A program made the translations under genes and the position numbers. A stretch of 18,538 bases of DNA from JADJWR01 sp964509545 (GTDB taxonomy: Bacteria > Pseudomonadota > Gammaproteobacteria > Burkholderiales > Burkholderiaceae_F), in contig CAZDXQ010000059.1 in the NCBI GenBank assembly GCA_964509545.1, positions 1 through 18,538 of the forward strand, written 5' to 3'. This document shows, piece after piece, positions 5,844-13,082 of the stretch. Numbering within the stretch: the first letter of the stretch is position 1; each line of letters begins with the position of its first letter. Under the pieces are notes generated by a model. It made no database searches. It was not told where the DNA came from and saw only the letters and a list, made by a program, of their open reading frames with translations.

Positions 5844-8180
5844 TCAGGTCGCCTCGCGGTGCGGCACCAGAATTTCCCGGTTGCCGTTGCTCTGCATCGC
5901 CGAAACCATACCGGCCTTCTCCATGTCCTCGAGCAGACGCGCGGCGCGGTTGTAGCCGATGCGCAGATGCCGCTGCACGAGCGAGATCGATGCACGCCGG
6001 TTCTTCAGCACGACTTCCACCGCTTGGTCGTATAACGGATCGGCTTCGCCGCCCGGTTGACTGCCGCCCTCGCCGTTCATCTCCGCCGCCTCGGGCGCCT
6101 GCAGCACGCCCTCGAGGTACTGCGGCTCGCCGCGCGCCTTCAGCGCGTCGACCACGCGATGCACTTCGGCATCGGAGACGAAGGCCCCGTGCACGCGCAC
6201 CGGCAGGCCGTGGCCGGGGGCCAGATAGAGCATGTCGCCCTGGCCAAGCAGCGTCTCGGCGCCCATCTGGTCGAGGATCGTGCGCGAGTCCACCCGGCTG
6301 GACACCTGGAAGGAAATGCGCGCCGGGATGTTGGCCTTGATCAGGCCGGTGATGACGTCGACCGACGGCCGCTGCGTGGCGAGGACCAGGTGCATGCCGC
6401 TGGCGCGCGCCTTCTGCGCGATGCGCGCGATCAGTTCCTCGACCTTCTTGCCGGTGACCATCATCAGGTCGGCGAGTTCGTCGATCACCACCACGATCAT
6501 CGGCATCGGCTCTAGCGGCTCCGGGTTCTCCGGCGTCAGCGAGAACGGGTTGCCGATGAACTCCTCCTTGGCGCGCGCCTCCTGGATCTTCTGGTTGAAG
6601 CCGGCGAGCGAGCGCACCCCGAGCTTGCTCATCAGCTTGTAGCGACGATCCATCTCGTGCACGCACCAGTTCAGCGCGTGCCCGGCTTCCTTCATGTCGG
6701 TGACCACTGGTGCCAGCAGGTGCGGGATGCCCTCGTAGACCGACAGCTCGAGCATCTTCGGGTCGATCAGCAGCAGCCGCACCTGCGACGGATCGGCCTT
6801 GTACAGCACCGACAGGATCATCGCGTTGATGCCGACCGACTTGCCCGAGCCGGTCGTGCCGGCCACCAGCAGGTGCGGCATGCGGGCGAGATCAACCGTC
6901 ACGGGCTTGCCGGCGATGTCCTTGCCCAGGCCCAGCGTCAGCAGCGAGCGGCTGTCGTTGTAGACGGTCGAGCCGAGGATCTCGGAGAGCCTGACCATCT
7001 GCCGCTTGGGATTGGGCAGCTCGAGCCCCATCAGGTTCTTGCCGGGGATCGTCTCCACGACCCGGATCGACACCAGCGACAGCGCGCGCGCCAGGTCCTT
7101 GGCCAGATTGACGATCTGGCTGCCCTTCACCCCAGTGGCCGGCTCGATCTCGTAGCGTGTGATCACCGGACCGGGATAGGCGGCGATCACAGCAGCCTCG
7201 ACGCCGAAGTCCTTCAGCTTCTTCTCGATCAGGCGCGAAGTGAACTCGAGCGTCTCCGTGGCGATCGATTCGACGTCGGCCGGCGCCTCGTCGAGCAGGT
7301 CGAGCGTCGGCAGCCGGGCGTCTGCCAGTTCGGCGAACAACGGCACCTGCTTTTCCTTGGCCTTGCGATCCGAGGGCTTGACCCGGGCGGGCGCGCGTTC
7401 GATGTGCACCGGCGGCGTGTCCTCGATCCGCTCGCGTTCTGTGGCGAGCAGCTGGTCACGTTCGACCGCGGCCGCCACGCCGATCGCCCGGTCCTGCTGC
7501 ACCTCTCGCCGCTCGCGCAGCCGCGCGGCCAGCCTTTCGAAGTACATGCCTGTGCGCTCGGCCACGGACAGCCAGGAGAAATCGAAGAACAGGCTCGCGC
7601 CGAGAGCGATGGCGGCAAGCAACGCCAGCGTGGCGCCGGTGAAACCGAGCCCAGCCTGAAGCAGCGTCGCCACGCCGGCACCGTAGACGCCGCCGGCGCC
7701 GCCGGGCAGGCCGCCGGCAATCCATTGCAGTCGCAGCGATTCGAGGCCGGCGCATCCGGTCAGCAGCACCGCGAAACCGACGGCTTGCACCCAGTCGGGC
7801 AGGCCGTGCTCCTTGTACGGTGAATGCAGGCGACGGAAGCCGCGCACCACCCACGCCGCGCCCGCGATCACCAGCAGCCAGGCCGAATAACCGAGCAGCA
7901 GGTGCACGACGTCGGCCACCCAGGCGCCGATGCGGCCGCCGAGGTTGCCGATCGCCGTCGAGGTCGACGCGTGCGAGAAGCCCGGGTCGCCGCGCGAGTA
8001 GGTGGCCAGCACCGAAGCCAGCGCGATCACCGCAAGCGCGCCGACGATCCAGCGCGATTCCGCCAGCAAGCGCCCGTGTCGGGTGGGTTCCGGCGCCGCA
8101 GCCTGCCCACGCCCACCGCGGCGGCGCAGCGGTTCGCCGGATTCGAGCGTCTTTTCGTTCAAAACGGGAGGTTCCGCCAC
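5844..8180 (-). CDS. ftsK: DNA translocase FtsK
   Basis: A 778-aa septal motor that pumps DNA to resolve chromosome dimers with XerCD-dif and links segregation to division. Four membrane helices lie at about 44-62, 87-112, 130-150 and 177-198. A short linker (about 220-300), much shorter than in E. coli FtsK, precedes the alpha/beta RecA-like motor, with Walker A GTTGSGKS at 441-448 and Walker B VVVIDELADLM at 563-573. The C-terminal winged-helix gamma domain (about 713-775) carries DPLYDQAV and RHLRIGYNRAARLLEDME; it reads KOPS-type sequences and activates XerD. The start is GTG at 8180: it is the first possible start after an in-frame stop at 8196-8198. No Shine-Dalgarno precedes it, and a perfect -10 element lies just upstream. 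Confidence 0.97.
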   Translation of the reverse strand: MAEPPVLNEKTLESGEPLRRRGGRGQAAAPEPTRHGRLLAESRWIVGALAVIALASVLATYSRGDPGFSHASTSTAIGNLGGRIGAWVADVVHLLLGYSAWLLVIAGAAWVVRGFRRLHSPYKEHGLPDWVQAVGFAVLLTGCAGLESLRLQWIAGGLPGGAGGVYGAGVATLLQAGLGFTGATLALLAAIALGASLFFDFSWLSVAERTGMYFERLAARLRERREVQQDRAIGVAAAVERDQLLATERERIEDTPPVHIERAPARVKPSDRKAKEKQVPLFAELADARLPTLDLLDEAPADVESIATETLEFTSRLIEKKLKDFGVEAAVIAAYPGPVITRYEIEPATGVKGSQIVNLAKDLARALSLVSIRVVETIPGKNLMGLELPNPKRQMVRLSEILGSTVYNDSRSLLTLGLGKDIAGKPVTVDLARMPHLLVAGTTGSGKSVGINAMILSVLYKADPSQVRLLLIDPKMLELSVYEGIPHLLAPVVTDMKEAGHALNWCVHEMDRRYKLMSKLGVRSLAGFNQKIQEARAKEEFIGNPFSLTPENPEPLEPMPMIVVVIDELADLMMVTGKKVEELIARIAQKARASGMHLVLATQRPSVDVITGLIKANIPARISFQVSSRVDSRTILDQMGAETLLGQGDMLYLAPGHGLPVRVHGAFVSDAEVHRVVDALKARGEPQYLEGVLQAPEAAEMNGEGGSQPGGEADPLYDQAVEVVLKNRRASISLVQRHLRIGYNRAARLLEDMEKAGMVSAMQSNGNREILVPHREAT

Positions 8181-8194
8181 AGAGGAAGCCGATG

Positions 8195-8200
8195 ATTATA
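8195..8200 (-). promoter_or_regulatory. -10 element (TATAAT) for ftsK
   Basis: A perfect TATAAT on the minus strand, read 8200 to 8195. The hexamer 17 bp upstream is a poor -35 (TGCTTC) and there is no extended -10. Transcription would start near 8188, only about 8 nt before the GTG at 8180, giving a very short leader that matches the missing ribosome-binding site. The hexamer also contains the in-frame stop that sets the 5' limit of the gene. Confidence 0.5.
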
Positions 8201-8233
8201 GGTTTGCGACCAGCGCCGAAGCAGCCGCCGTCG

Positions 8234-8299
8234 CCGTTTCGCCCTCCGATTCGTCGGCGTCCGGTCCGTTTCGCTCCCGCCCCGCGCCGGTTCGTCGGC
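8234..8299. repeat. Interleaved direct repeats with TTCG hairpins between ftsK and the sensor kinase
   Basis: Two repeat pairs alternate here. CCGTTTCGC occurs at 8234-8242 and 8266-8274 (32-bp period). CCG(A/G)TTCGTCGGC occurs at 8246-8258 and 8287-8299 (12 of 13 identical, 41-bp period). Each copy of the second repeat is also a mini-hairpin, a 4-bp stem closing a TTCG tetraloop. The GTT-centred first pair loosely resembles LytTR-type direct-repeat operators. It could be an operator for the downstream regulator or leader structure; chance in GC-rich DNA is not excluded. Confidence 0.35.
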
Positions 8300-8304
8300 C
8301 GGGA

Positions 8305-8333
8305 TTGCGCCGGCCCGGGAGCATCCGGACAAT
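8305..8333 (+). promoter_or_regulatory. Candidate promoter of the sensor kinase operon
   Basis: TTGCGC at 8305-8310 and GACAAT at 8328-8333 are separated by 17 bp, matching 3 and 4 of 6 sigma70 consensus bases. Transcription would start near 8340, which would exclude translation from the ATG at 8340 except as a leaderless start and favours the ATG at 8400. Confidence 0.3.
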
Positions 8334-8399
8334 CAGTCCATGGATCGTCGAGTCCTGCCGTTGCCGGCCCCGTCATGCGTGCTGGAAGTAACGCCACGG

Positions 8400-9482
8400 A
8401 TGGCGTTCTCCCGCATCCTGAACCTGCGCTCGGTGGCGGCCGTGTTCTATTTCTGCCTGGTCATCGTCGCCGGCCGCAAGCTGATTGACCTGCAGTACGA
8501 GACGCCGGGCGAGTGGGCGATGGAAACCATCCGCTTCCTGCGCCAGAACCTGATCAGCGGCCTGCTTCTGCTGTCGACGATCGCTGTCGCCGACAGCATC
8601 GCCGCAGCCCGCCGGCTGCAGCGCCGCGCGGCCCTGCTGCTTGGCGTGCTGCTGGTGGCACTCGGCTCGGCGGCCGCCGTGCTCGTGCGTGTGTGGGTCT
8701 ACGGCACCGCGCCGCTGCTCGGCGACAACCTTCCCTATCTGACAGGAATCTGGCTGACCTGGACCCTGCTCGGGTCGCTCGGCTATGCGCTGTTTTACCT
8801 GACGCGCGAGGACGAACAGCAGCGGCAACTGCTGTGCGAGGCCGATTACGCGCGCCGGATGCTGACCGCGCAGATGCTGCAGGCAAGGCTGTCGGCGCTG
8901 CAGGCGCAGATCGAGCCTCATTTCCTTTTCAACACGCTGGCCAACGTACGGCGGCTGTATGAAACGACGCCGAGCCGCGGCCGCGAGATGCTGGCCAGCC
9001 TGATCGATTATCTGCGCGCGGCGCTGCCCTCGATGCGCAGCAACGGCTCGACGCTGCGGCGCGAACTCGAACTGGTGCGGTCGTTCCTGACCATCCTGCA
9101 GATGCGCATGGGCGAACGGCTGCAGTTCTCGATTGCGGCCGACGGCGCGCTGCTCGACACCGCGATGCCGCCGCTGGTGTTGCCGACGCTGGTCGAGAAC
9201 GCCATCAAGCACGGACTGGCGCCGCTGCCGGAAGGCGGTCGCATCGACATTCGCGCCGGCCGCGACGGCGATGCGCTGCAGATCGAGGTCCGCGACACCG
9301 GCGCCGGCTTTACCGCCAGCGGCGGCAGCGGCGTCGGCCTTGCCAACACGCGCTCGCGGCTCGCCGGCCTGTACGGTTCGCGGGCGTCGTTGTCGCTGGC
9401 TGCCGGATCGCCGCGCGGCGTCGTCGCCACGGTCCGGCTGCCGCTCGAAACCCCCGCCATCGCCGCCGAGGTCTATGCATGA
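8400..9482 (+). CDS. LytS/YehU-type membrane sensor histidine kinase
   Basis: Membrane sensor kinase of the His_kinase (PF06580) plus HATPase_c type that pairs with LytTR regulators; 360 aa from the ATG at 8400. An in-frame ATG at 8340 would add 20 unremarkable residues. GGAAG 11 nt upstream and a candidate promoter ending near 8340 favour 8400. Numbering from 8400: four membrane helices at about 11-29, 51-69, 77-100 and 113-134, then the phospho-acceptor box IEPHFLFNTL with His174. The N-box is LPTLVENAIKHG with Asn267, G1 is DTGAGF (299-304) and G2 is GVGLANTRSRL (311-321), all intact. No periplasmic sensory domain is visible, so the signal is probably membrane-borne. Its TGA overlaps the ATG of a 39-codon ORF. 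It should be the active kinase of the cassette. Confidence 0.93.
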   Translation: MAFSRILNLRSVAAVFYFCLVIVAGRKLIDLQYETPGEWAMETIRFLRQNLISGLLLLSTIAVADSIAAARRLQRRAALLLGVLLVALGSAAAVLVRVWVYGTAPLLGDNLPYLTGIWLTWTLLGSLGYALFYLTREDEQQRQLLCEADYARRMLTAQMLQARLSALQAQIEPHFLFNTLANVRRLYETTPSRGREMLASLIDYLRAALPSMRSNGSTLRRELELVRSFLTILQMRMGERLQFSIAADGALLDTAMPPLVLPTLVENAIKHGLAPLPEGGRIDIRAGRDGDALQIEVRDTGAGFTASGGSGVGLANTRSRLAGLYGSRASLSLAAGSPRGVVATVRLPLETPAIAAEVYA

Positions 9483-9598
9483 ACCCGGCGTGCCGCGGCA
9501 GTGGACCGCGCCGACGCGCACAGGAGCGACGCTGGGCCCGCCGGCGCGGAGGTGACGCGCACCGTCGCCGGCAACAGCAGGTCGAGCCCGCCGCATGA
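9479..9598 (+). CDS. Putative 39-codon Arg-rich coupling ORF between the two kinase genes
   Basis: This ORF begins with an ATG overlapping the stop of the first kinase (ATGA, 9479-9482) and ends with a TGA overlapping the ATG of the second kinase-like gene (ATGA, 9595-9598). A GAGG ribosome-site-like sequence lies 7 nt before its ATG, better placed than anything before the next gene. The product would be 39 aa with 12 arginines and no hydrophobic segment. Such composition is also what a random frame in GC-rich DNA would give, so a functional peptide is doubtful. Translation through this ORF could carry ribosomes across the 112-nt gap and couple synthesis of the two membrane proteins. Confidence 0.35.
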   Translation: MNPACRGSGPRRRAQERRWARRRGGDAHRRRQQQVEPAA

Positions 9599-10740
9599 AT
9601 GCCGTCACGCTGCCGACCCGGTCGGCCTCGGCCTGGCACGAGGCGGCGACATTCGTCTGGCGGGCCTGGGCCGGCACGACGCGCCGGCAGTGGGGATGGG
9701 TGCTGGTGATCGGCTGCGTCATTTCGCTGGTCGTCATGCCGCACCGCTTCGAGACGATCCAGAAAGTGGGCTGGCACCCACTGCCAGCGATCACCGAGAT
9801 GATGCTGCCGATGCTGGCCACGGTGCCGATGTTCCTCGGCTGGGTGCTGGCCGACGCCGGCAGCGATGCGTGGCGCAGCCGTCGCACGCGCCTGCTCTAC
9901 GCGCTGCTCGGCGCCGGTGCCGTGGCGACCGTGCTGACCGTCGGCCTGTGGTTCCAGTCCGGCGCGGACGACCTGTGGGCGCGCCTGGCCGCGGAAAAGG
10001 GCAAGGCGCCGAAGGCCGGCTGGCTGATGCTGGCCGCCGACTACATCAACATCCTGGTCGTCGGCGGCATGGCCTACGCGGTGGCGGAGGTGTTTCACCA
10101 GCGCTGCCGGACGCAACTCGCCTTCGAGGCGTCTTCGCGGCAGCAGGTGACGCTCGAGCAACAGTTGCTCGAATCGCGGCTGGCGGCGATGCAGGCGAAG
10201 GTGGAGCCGCGCTTCCTGTTCGACACCCTGGTCGACATCGAGGCGCTGTACCAGCGCGATGCGCATCGCGCCGCCGAGAACCTCGATCGGCTGATTGCCT
10301 ACCTGCGCGCGGCGCTGCCGCGCCTGCGCGACAGCGGTTCGTCGATCGAGGCCGAGATCGAACTCGTCCGCGCCTACCTCGCCGTGGTCACGTCGCTGCA
10401 CGACGGCAAGCCAGGACTTTCGATCCGCGTCGCCGAGAACTGTCGCGCCGGCCGCTTCTATCCGATGCTGCTGCTGCCGCTGGTGCAACGCGCCGTGCGC
10501 AACCCTGCCGGCGACATCCCGGAACACATCGCGATCGACATCCAGCGCGGCGTCAGGGAGATCATCGTCGGCCTGCGCATCGACCGCAGCGGCGGCTGCG
10601 CCGACGACCCGGAACTGGCGCGGGTGCGCGAACGCCTGGAGGGGTTGTACGGCAAGGCGGCCAGCCTCGACTGCGTCGAGCTGGACGGCCAGGCCACGGC
10701 GCTGACGATGCGCATCCCGGCGCAGGGCGCAGCCGCGTGA
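9595..10740 (+). CDS. LytS-like pseudo-histidine kinase (membrane protein lacking catalytic residues)
   Basis: 381 aa with the layout of the preceding kinase: four membrane helices at about 34-49, 66-86, 99-120 and 143-165, a helical linker, then a PF06580/HATPase-like region. The phospho-acceptor box reads VEPRFLFDTL, so the invariant His is Arg206 (codon CGC at 10210) and the Asn is Asp210. The N-box reads LPLVQRAVRNP, with Arg299 replacing the Mg/ATP-binding Asn. G1 is reduced to DRSGGC (330-335) and the G2 GxGL is absent (DDPELARVRERL). Neither ATP binding nor autophosphorylation is expected. Yet the frame is intact and scaffold segments such as IAYLRAALP, EIELVRAYL and ARVRERLEGLYG persist, which suggests retained function. 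It probably dimerises with the active kinase or binds the regulator. Its stop overlaps the regulator start (GTGA). Confidence 0.9.
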   Translation: MNAVTLPTRSASAWHEAATFVWRAWAGTTRRQWGWVLVIGCVISLVVMPHRFETIQKVGWHPLPAITEMMLPMLATVPMFLGWVLADAGSDAWRSRRTRLLYALLGAGAVATVLTVGLWFQSGADDLWARLAAEKGKAPKAGWLMLAADYINILVVGGMAYAVAEVFHQRCRTQLAFEASSRQQVTLEQQLLESRLAAMQAKVEPRFLFDTLVDIEALYQRDAHRAAENLDRLIAYLRAALPRLRDSGSSIEAEIELVRAYLAVVTSLHDGKPGLSIRVAENCRAGRFYPMLLLPLVQRAVRNPAGDIPEHIAIDIQRGVREIIVGLRIDRSGGCADDPELARVRERLEGLYGKAASLDCVELDGQATALTMRIPAQGAAA

Positions 10741-11480
10741 ACGCCACCGCCATCGTCGCCGAAGACGAGCCGACACTGCGCCAACAACTGGTCGAGCAGC
10801 TCGGCCAGCTGTGGCCGGAACTGACGATCGTCGCCGAGGCGGCCGACGGCATCGCCGCGCTGCGCCTGATGGGTGAACACCGGCCGGACGTGCTGTTTCT
10901 CGATATCCAGATGCCCGGCGCCACTGGGCTGGAGGTCGCGCGCCAGGTCAACGGCCGCAGCCGCGTGGTGTTCGTCACTGCGTATGACGAGCACGCCATC
11001 GCCGCTTTCGAACAGGGCGCGGTCGACTACGTGCTCAAGCCGATCTCGGCGGCAAGGCTGTTCACCACGGTCACAAGGCTGAAGGAACGGCTGGGCAGCG
11101 CGCCGCCGCGGCTGGATGCCGTCCTGCCGGCGATCGCCGCACCGGCGACCAAGAGCTACCTGCGCTGGATCAACGCCTCGGTCGGACAGAACCTGCGCCT
11201 GATCACTGTCGACGAGATCGCCTACTTCCAGGCCGACAACAAGTACACGCGCGTGGTCACCGCCGACGGCGAAGCGCTGATCCGCAAGCCGCTGAAGGAA
11301 CTGGTCGACGAATTGGACCCCAACCAGTTCTGGCAGATCCACCGCTCGACGATGGTCAACGTGGCCAGCGTCGCCGGCGTCAGCCGCGACTTCCGCGGCC
11401 GCATGGTGGTGAAGCTGAAGGGCCGCAGCGAGACGCTGCAGGTCTCCGACTCCTACACGCACCTGTTCCGGCAGATGTAG
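10737..11480 (+). CDS. LytTR-family response regulator
   Basis: A 247-aa DNA-binding regulator of the LytR/AlgR/YehT type. The receiver domain (about 4-118) has acidic residues in VAEDEP (7-12), the phospho-acceptor Asp56 in FLDIQMPG, Thr81 and Lys101 (LKPIS). The LytTR domain covers about 139-245, with typical DEIAYFQADNKYTRVVT, RKPLKEL, FWQIHRSTMVNV and LQVSDSY segments; this beta-rich fold binds short direct repeats. The GTG start at 10737 is set by its 4-nt overlap with the upstream stop; longer upstream frames are shadows of the kinase genes. It should receive phosphate from His174 of the first kinase. Targets are unknown; the direct repeats at 8234-8299 upstream of the operon are a possible autoregulatory site. 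Confidence 0.95.
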   Translation: MNATAIVAEDEPTLRQQLVEQLGQLWPELTIVAEAADGIAALRLMGEHRPDVLFLDIQMPGATGLEVARQVNGRSRVVFVTAYDEHAIAAFEQGAVDYVLKPISAARLFTTVTRLKERLGSAPPRLDAVLPAIAAPATKSYLRWINASVGQNLRLITVDEIAYFQADNKYTRVVTADGEALIRKPLKELVDELDPNQFWQIHRSTMVNVASVAGVSRDFRGRMVVKLKGRSETLQVSDSYTHLFRQM

Positions 11481-11483
11481 CCT

Positions 11484-11536
11484 CCGCGCGCCGCCTGCGG
11501 GTCTGCGCGGCAGAACGGACCAAAGCGAATTCGCTT
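11484..11536. terminator. Inverted repeats between convergent genes, possible bidirectional terminator
   Basis: The 71-bp gap between the regulator and the opposing MmgE/PrpD gene contains CCGCGC/GCGCGG arms (11484-11489 and 11505-11510) enclosing a smaller hairpin, and a perfect 14-bp palindrome with centre GAATTC at 11523-11536. No T-run is present. The position suits a two-way terminator; evidence is only structural. Confidence 0.35.
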
Positions 11537-11551
11537 CCGTCGCGCCGACTC

Positions 11552-12907
11552 CTATGTCAGGAACGTCGGCGCCCGCGTGGCCTCGGCCAGCCTCCAGATG
11601 CCGGCGATCGCCGCGGCCATCTCCTCGCGGGTGGCCACACCGCCGAATTCGGCCAGCCGGTACGCCTTGTCCTCGAGCTCTGCGCGCGACAGCGTGTTTC
11701 TGGGGTCGCCTTTCGGCTCGTCGACGCGTCCGTGCAGGCTGCGGCCGTCGCGCGTGGTCACGGTTACCTTGCCGATCCAGCGCGCCGGATAGGCGCCGTC
11801 GACCTCGGCATCGAGCACCATCTTCACCCTGTCGCGGAAGGCCGCCACCGCCCGGTCGTCGAGCGCGGTCTCGAATTCGTTCAGGCCAGCGCCGTGGCGC
11901 AGCGCGATCAGCGCCAGCACCGTGCCCATCGAGAACTTCGACTGGTGCACGGTGCGCGGCTCGACCACCGGGCCGAGCACGTCGAGCGCACCCTGGTGCA
12001 CATGCGCGACCACCTGCGTAATTTCATCGGCGCTCAGGCCGTGTTGCGCCATCACCTGCTGCAGGGCGTCGGCGGCGGGATGGGTGTGCCGGCACGAGGC
12101 GTGGTACTTGAACGAGGTCTCGGCCAGCGCCCAGCGGCTGCCGAGCCGATCGGCGAGCCGCGACGGGTCGGCGTCCTGCGACATGCCGGCGGCCATGCCC
12201 TGGGCGCCGTCGAGGACGCGCCGTGCCCCGGTAAAGCCGTCGCGCGCGAGGTAGGCCGAGGCCAGTCCCGCGGCCGCGGCGTGCGCGGTGTGCAACTGCT
12301 TGGAGTCGGCGCCGTCGCGCAGGAATTCCCACAACCCGGCGGCCTGCGTGCCGGCCGAGCCGAAGGCATGGCTCATCTGCGCCGGATTCAGGCCGAGTAC
12401 GCGGCCCGCCGCGGCCGCTGCGGCCAGGACTCCCGCCGTGCCGGTGGTATGGAACACCTTGTAGTGCGAGCGGCCGAGAAATTCGCCGACGCGGATGCCG
12501 ACTTCGTAGCCGGCCACCGCCGCGGCCAGCAGGTCGCGGCCGGAGGATCCTTCGGCCTGGGCCACGGCCAGCGCCGGCGGGAACACGACCGTGGCCGGAT
12601 GGAACACCGAGGCGTTGTGCACGTCGTCCTGCTCGACCACGTGCGACGCCGCGGCATTGACCATGGCGGCGAAGTACGGCGACGTATTGCGCCGGGCAAT
12701 CAGCACCTGCGCCAGTCCGTCACGCGGGCCCATCGCCTGCGCGAAGCGCTCAATCGCCAGCACCTGCCGCGCCCTGGCGCCGGCCAGTGCCGAGGCCAGC
12801 CAGTCGAGCATCAGGTCTTCGGCCCGGCGCAGCACCTGCGCCGGGATGTCGTCGAAGCGAAGCGTCGCGGCAAAGGCCGCCAGTTCCGTGCCCGGATCGC
12901 TGCTCAT
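11552..12907 (-). CDS. MmgE/PrpD family protein (2-methylcitrate dehydratase-like)
   Basis: 451 aa, normal for the MmgE/PrpD family, which includes 2-methylcitrate dehydratase (PrpD) of propionate breakdown, cis-aconitate decarboxylase and many members of unknown substrate. Recognisable parts are the N-terminal helical domain with DWLASALAGAR, the HNASVFHPATVVFPPALA segment near 120-137, KVFHTTGTAGVLAAAAAAGR near 173-192, and FKYHASCRHTHPAADAL near 288-304. The ATG at 12907 is chosen over an upstream in-frame start (13045) because GGGAG lies 6 nt before it and the homologous N-terminus starts just after. No prpB, prpC or acnM is nearby, so a methylcitrate role is not supported by context. It stands alone, divergent from trxB and convergent with the LytTR operon. 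Confidence 0.9.
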   Translation of the reverse strand: MSSDPGTELAAFAATLRFDDIPAQVLRRAEDLMLDWLASALAGARARQVLAIERFAQAMGPRDGLAQVLIARRNTSPYFAAMVNAAASHVVEQDDVHNASVFHPATVVFPPALAVAQAEGSSGRDLLAAAVAGYEVGIRVGEFLGRSHYKVFHTTGTAGVLAAAAAAGRVLGLNPAQMSHAFGSAGTQAAGLWEFLRDGADSKQLHTAHAAAAGLASAYLARDGFTGARRVLDGAQGMAAGMSQDADPSRLADRLGSRWALAETSFKYHASCRHTHPAADALQQVMAQHGLSADEITQVVAHVHQGALDVLGPVVEPRTVHQSKFSMGTVLALIALRHGAGLNEFETALDDRAVAAFRDRVKMVLDAEVDGAYPARWIGKVTVTTRDGRSLHGRVDEPKGDPRNTLSRAELEDKAYRLAEFGGVATREEMAAAIAGIWRLAEATRAPTFLT

Positions 12908-13046
12908 CCCGATCTCCCTGCTGCCCGCGCTGCATCCGTGCGACCGACGGCGCGCACGCAGCGCGAAGTATGGCCGCGTTCGCGCCACGCCGGCCAGTAT
13001 CGGCATTGGCGGGTGCGACACTGCCTGTGCTGCCGGCACCCCCACC

Positions 13047-13052
13047 TATAAT
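13047..13052 (+). promoter_or_regulatory. -10 element (TATAAT) for trxB
   Basis: A perfect TATAAT lies 30 bp before the trxB ATG. No convincing -35 is found 16-18 bp upstream (CCTGTG at 13024 for 17 bp). Transcription would start near 13059, leaving a leader of about 24 nt. The gap of 175 bp is shared with the divergent MmgE/PrpD gene. Confidence 0.5.
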
Positions 13053-13082
13053 TTCACCTCAATCCGACAGAGCTGAAATCCC

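Noticed and set aside
4723..6666. A 647-codon open frame on the minus strand across lolA and the end of ftsK
   Set aside because: It overlaps two clearly identified genes in another frame, and its product is an Arg/Gly/Ala-rich low-complexity string typical of a GC-rich shadow frame.
6657..7823. A 388-codon plus-strand open frame inside ftsK
   Set aside because: It is antisense to the ftsK motor domain and shows His/Gln/Arg-rich shadow composition only.
8373..9887. A 504-codon minus-strand open frame opposite the sensor kinases
   Set aside because: It is antisense to two well-supported genes, crosses their boundary, and its product has no domain signature.
9501..10736. An N-terminal extension of the LytTR regulator to 659 residues
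   Set aside because: The extra part is a shadow of the pseudokinase gene. The receiver domain begins immediately after the GTG at 10737, which overlaps the upstream stop.
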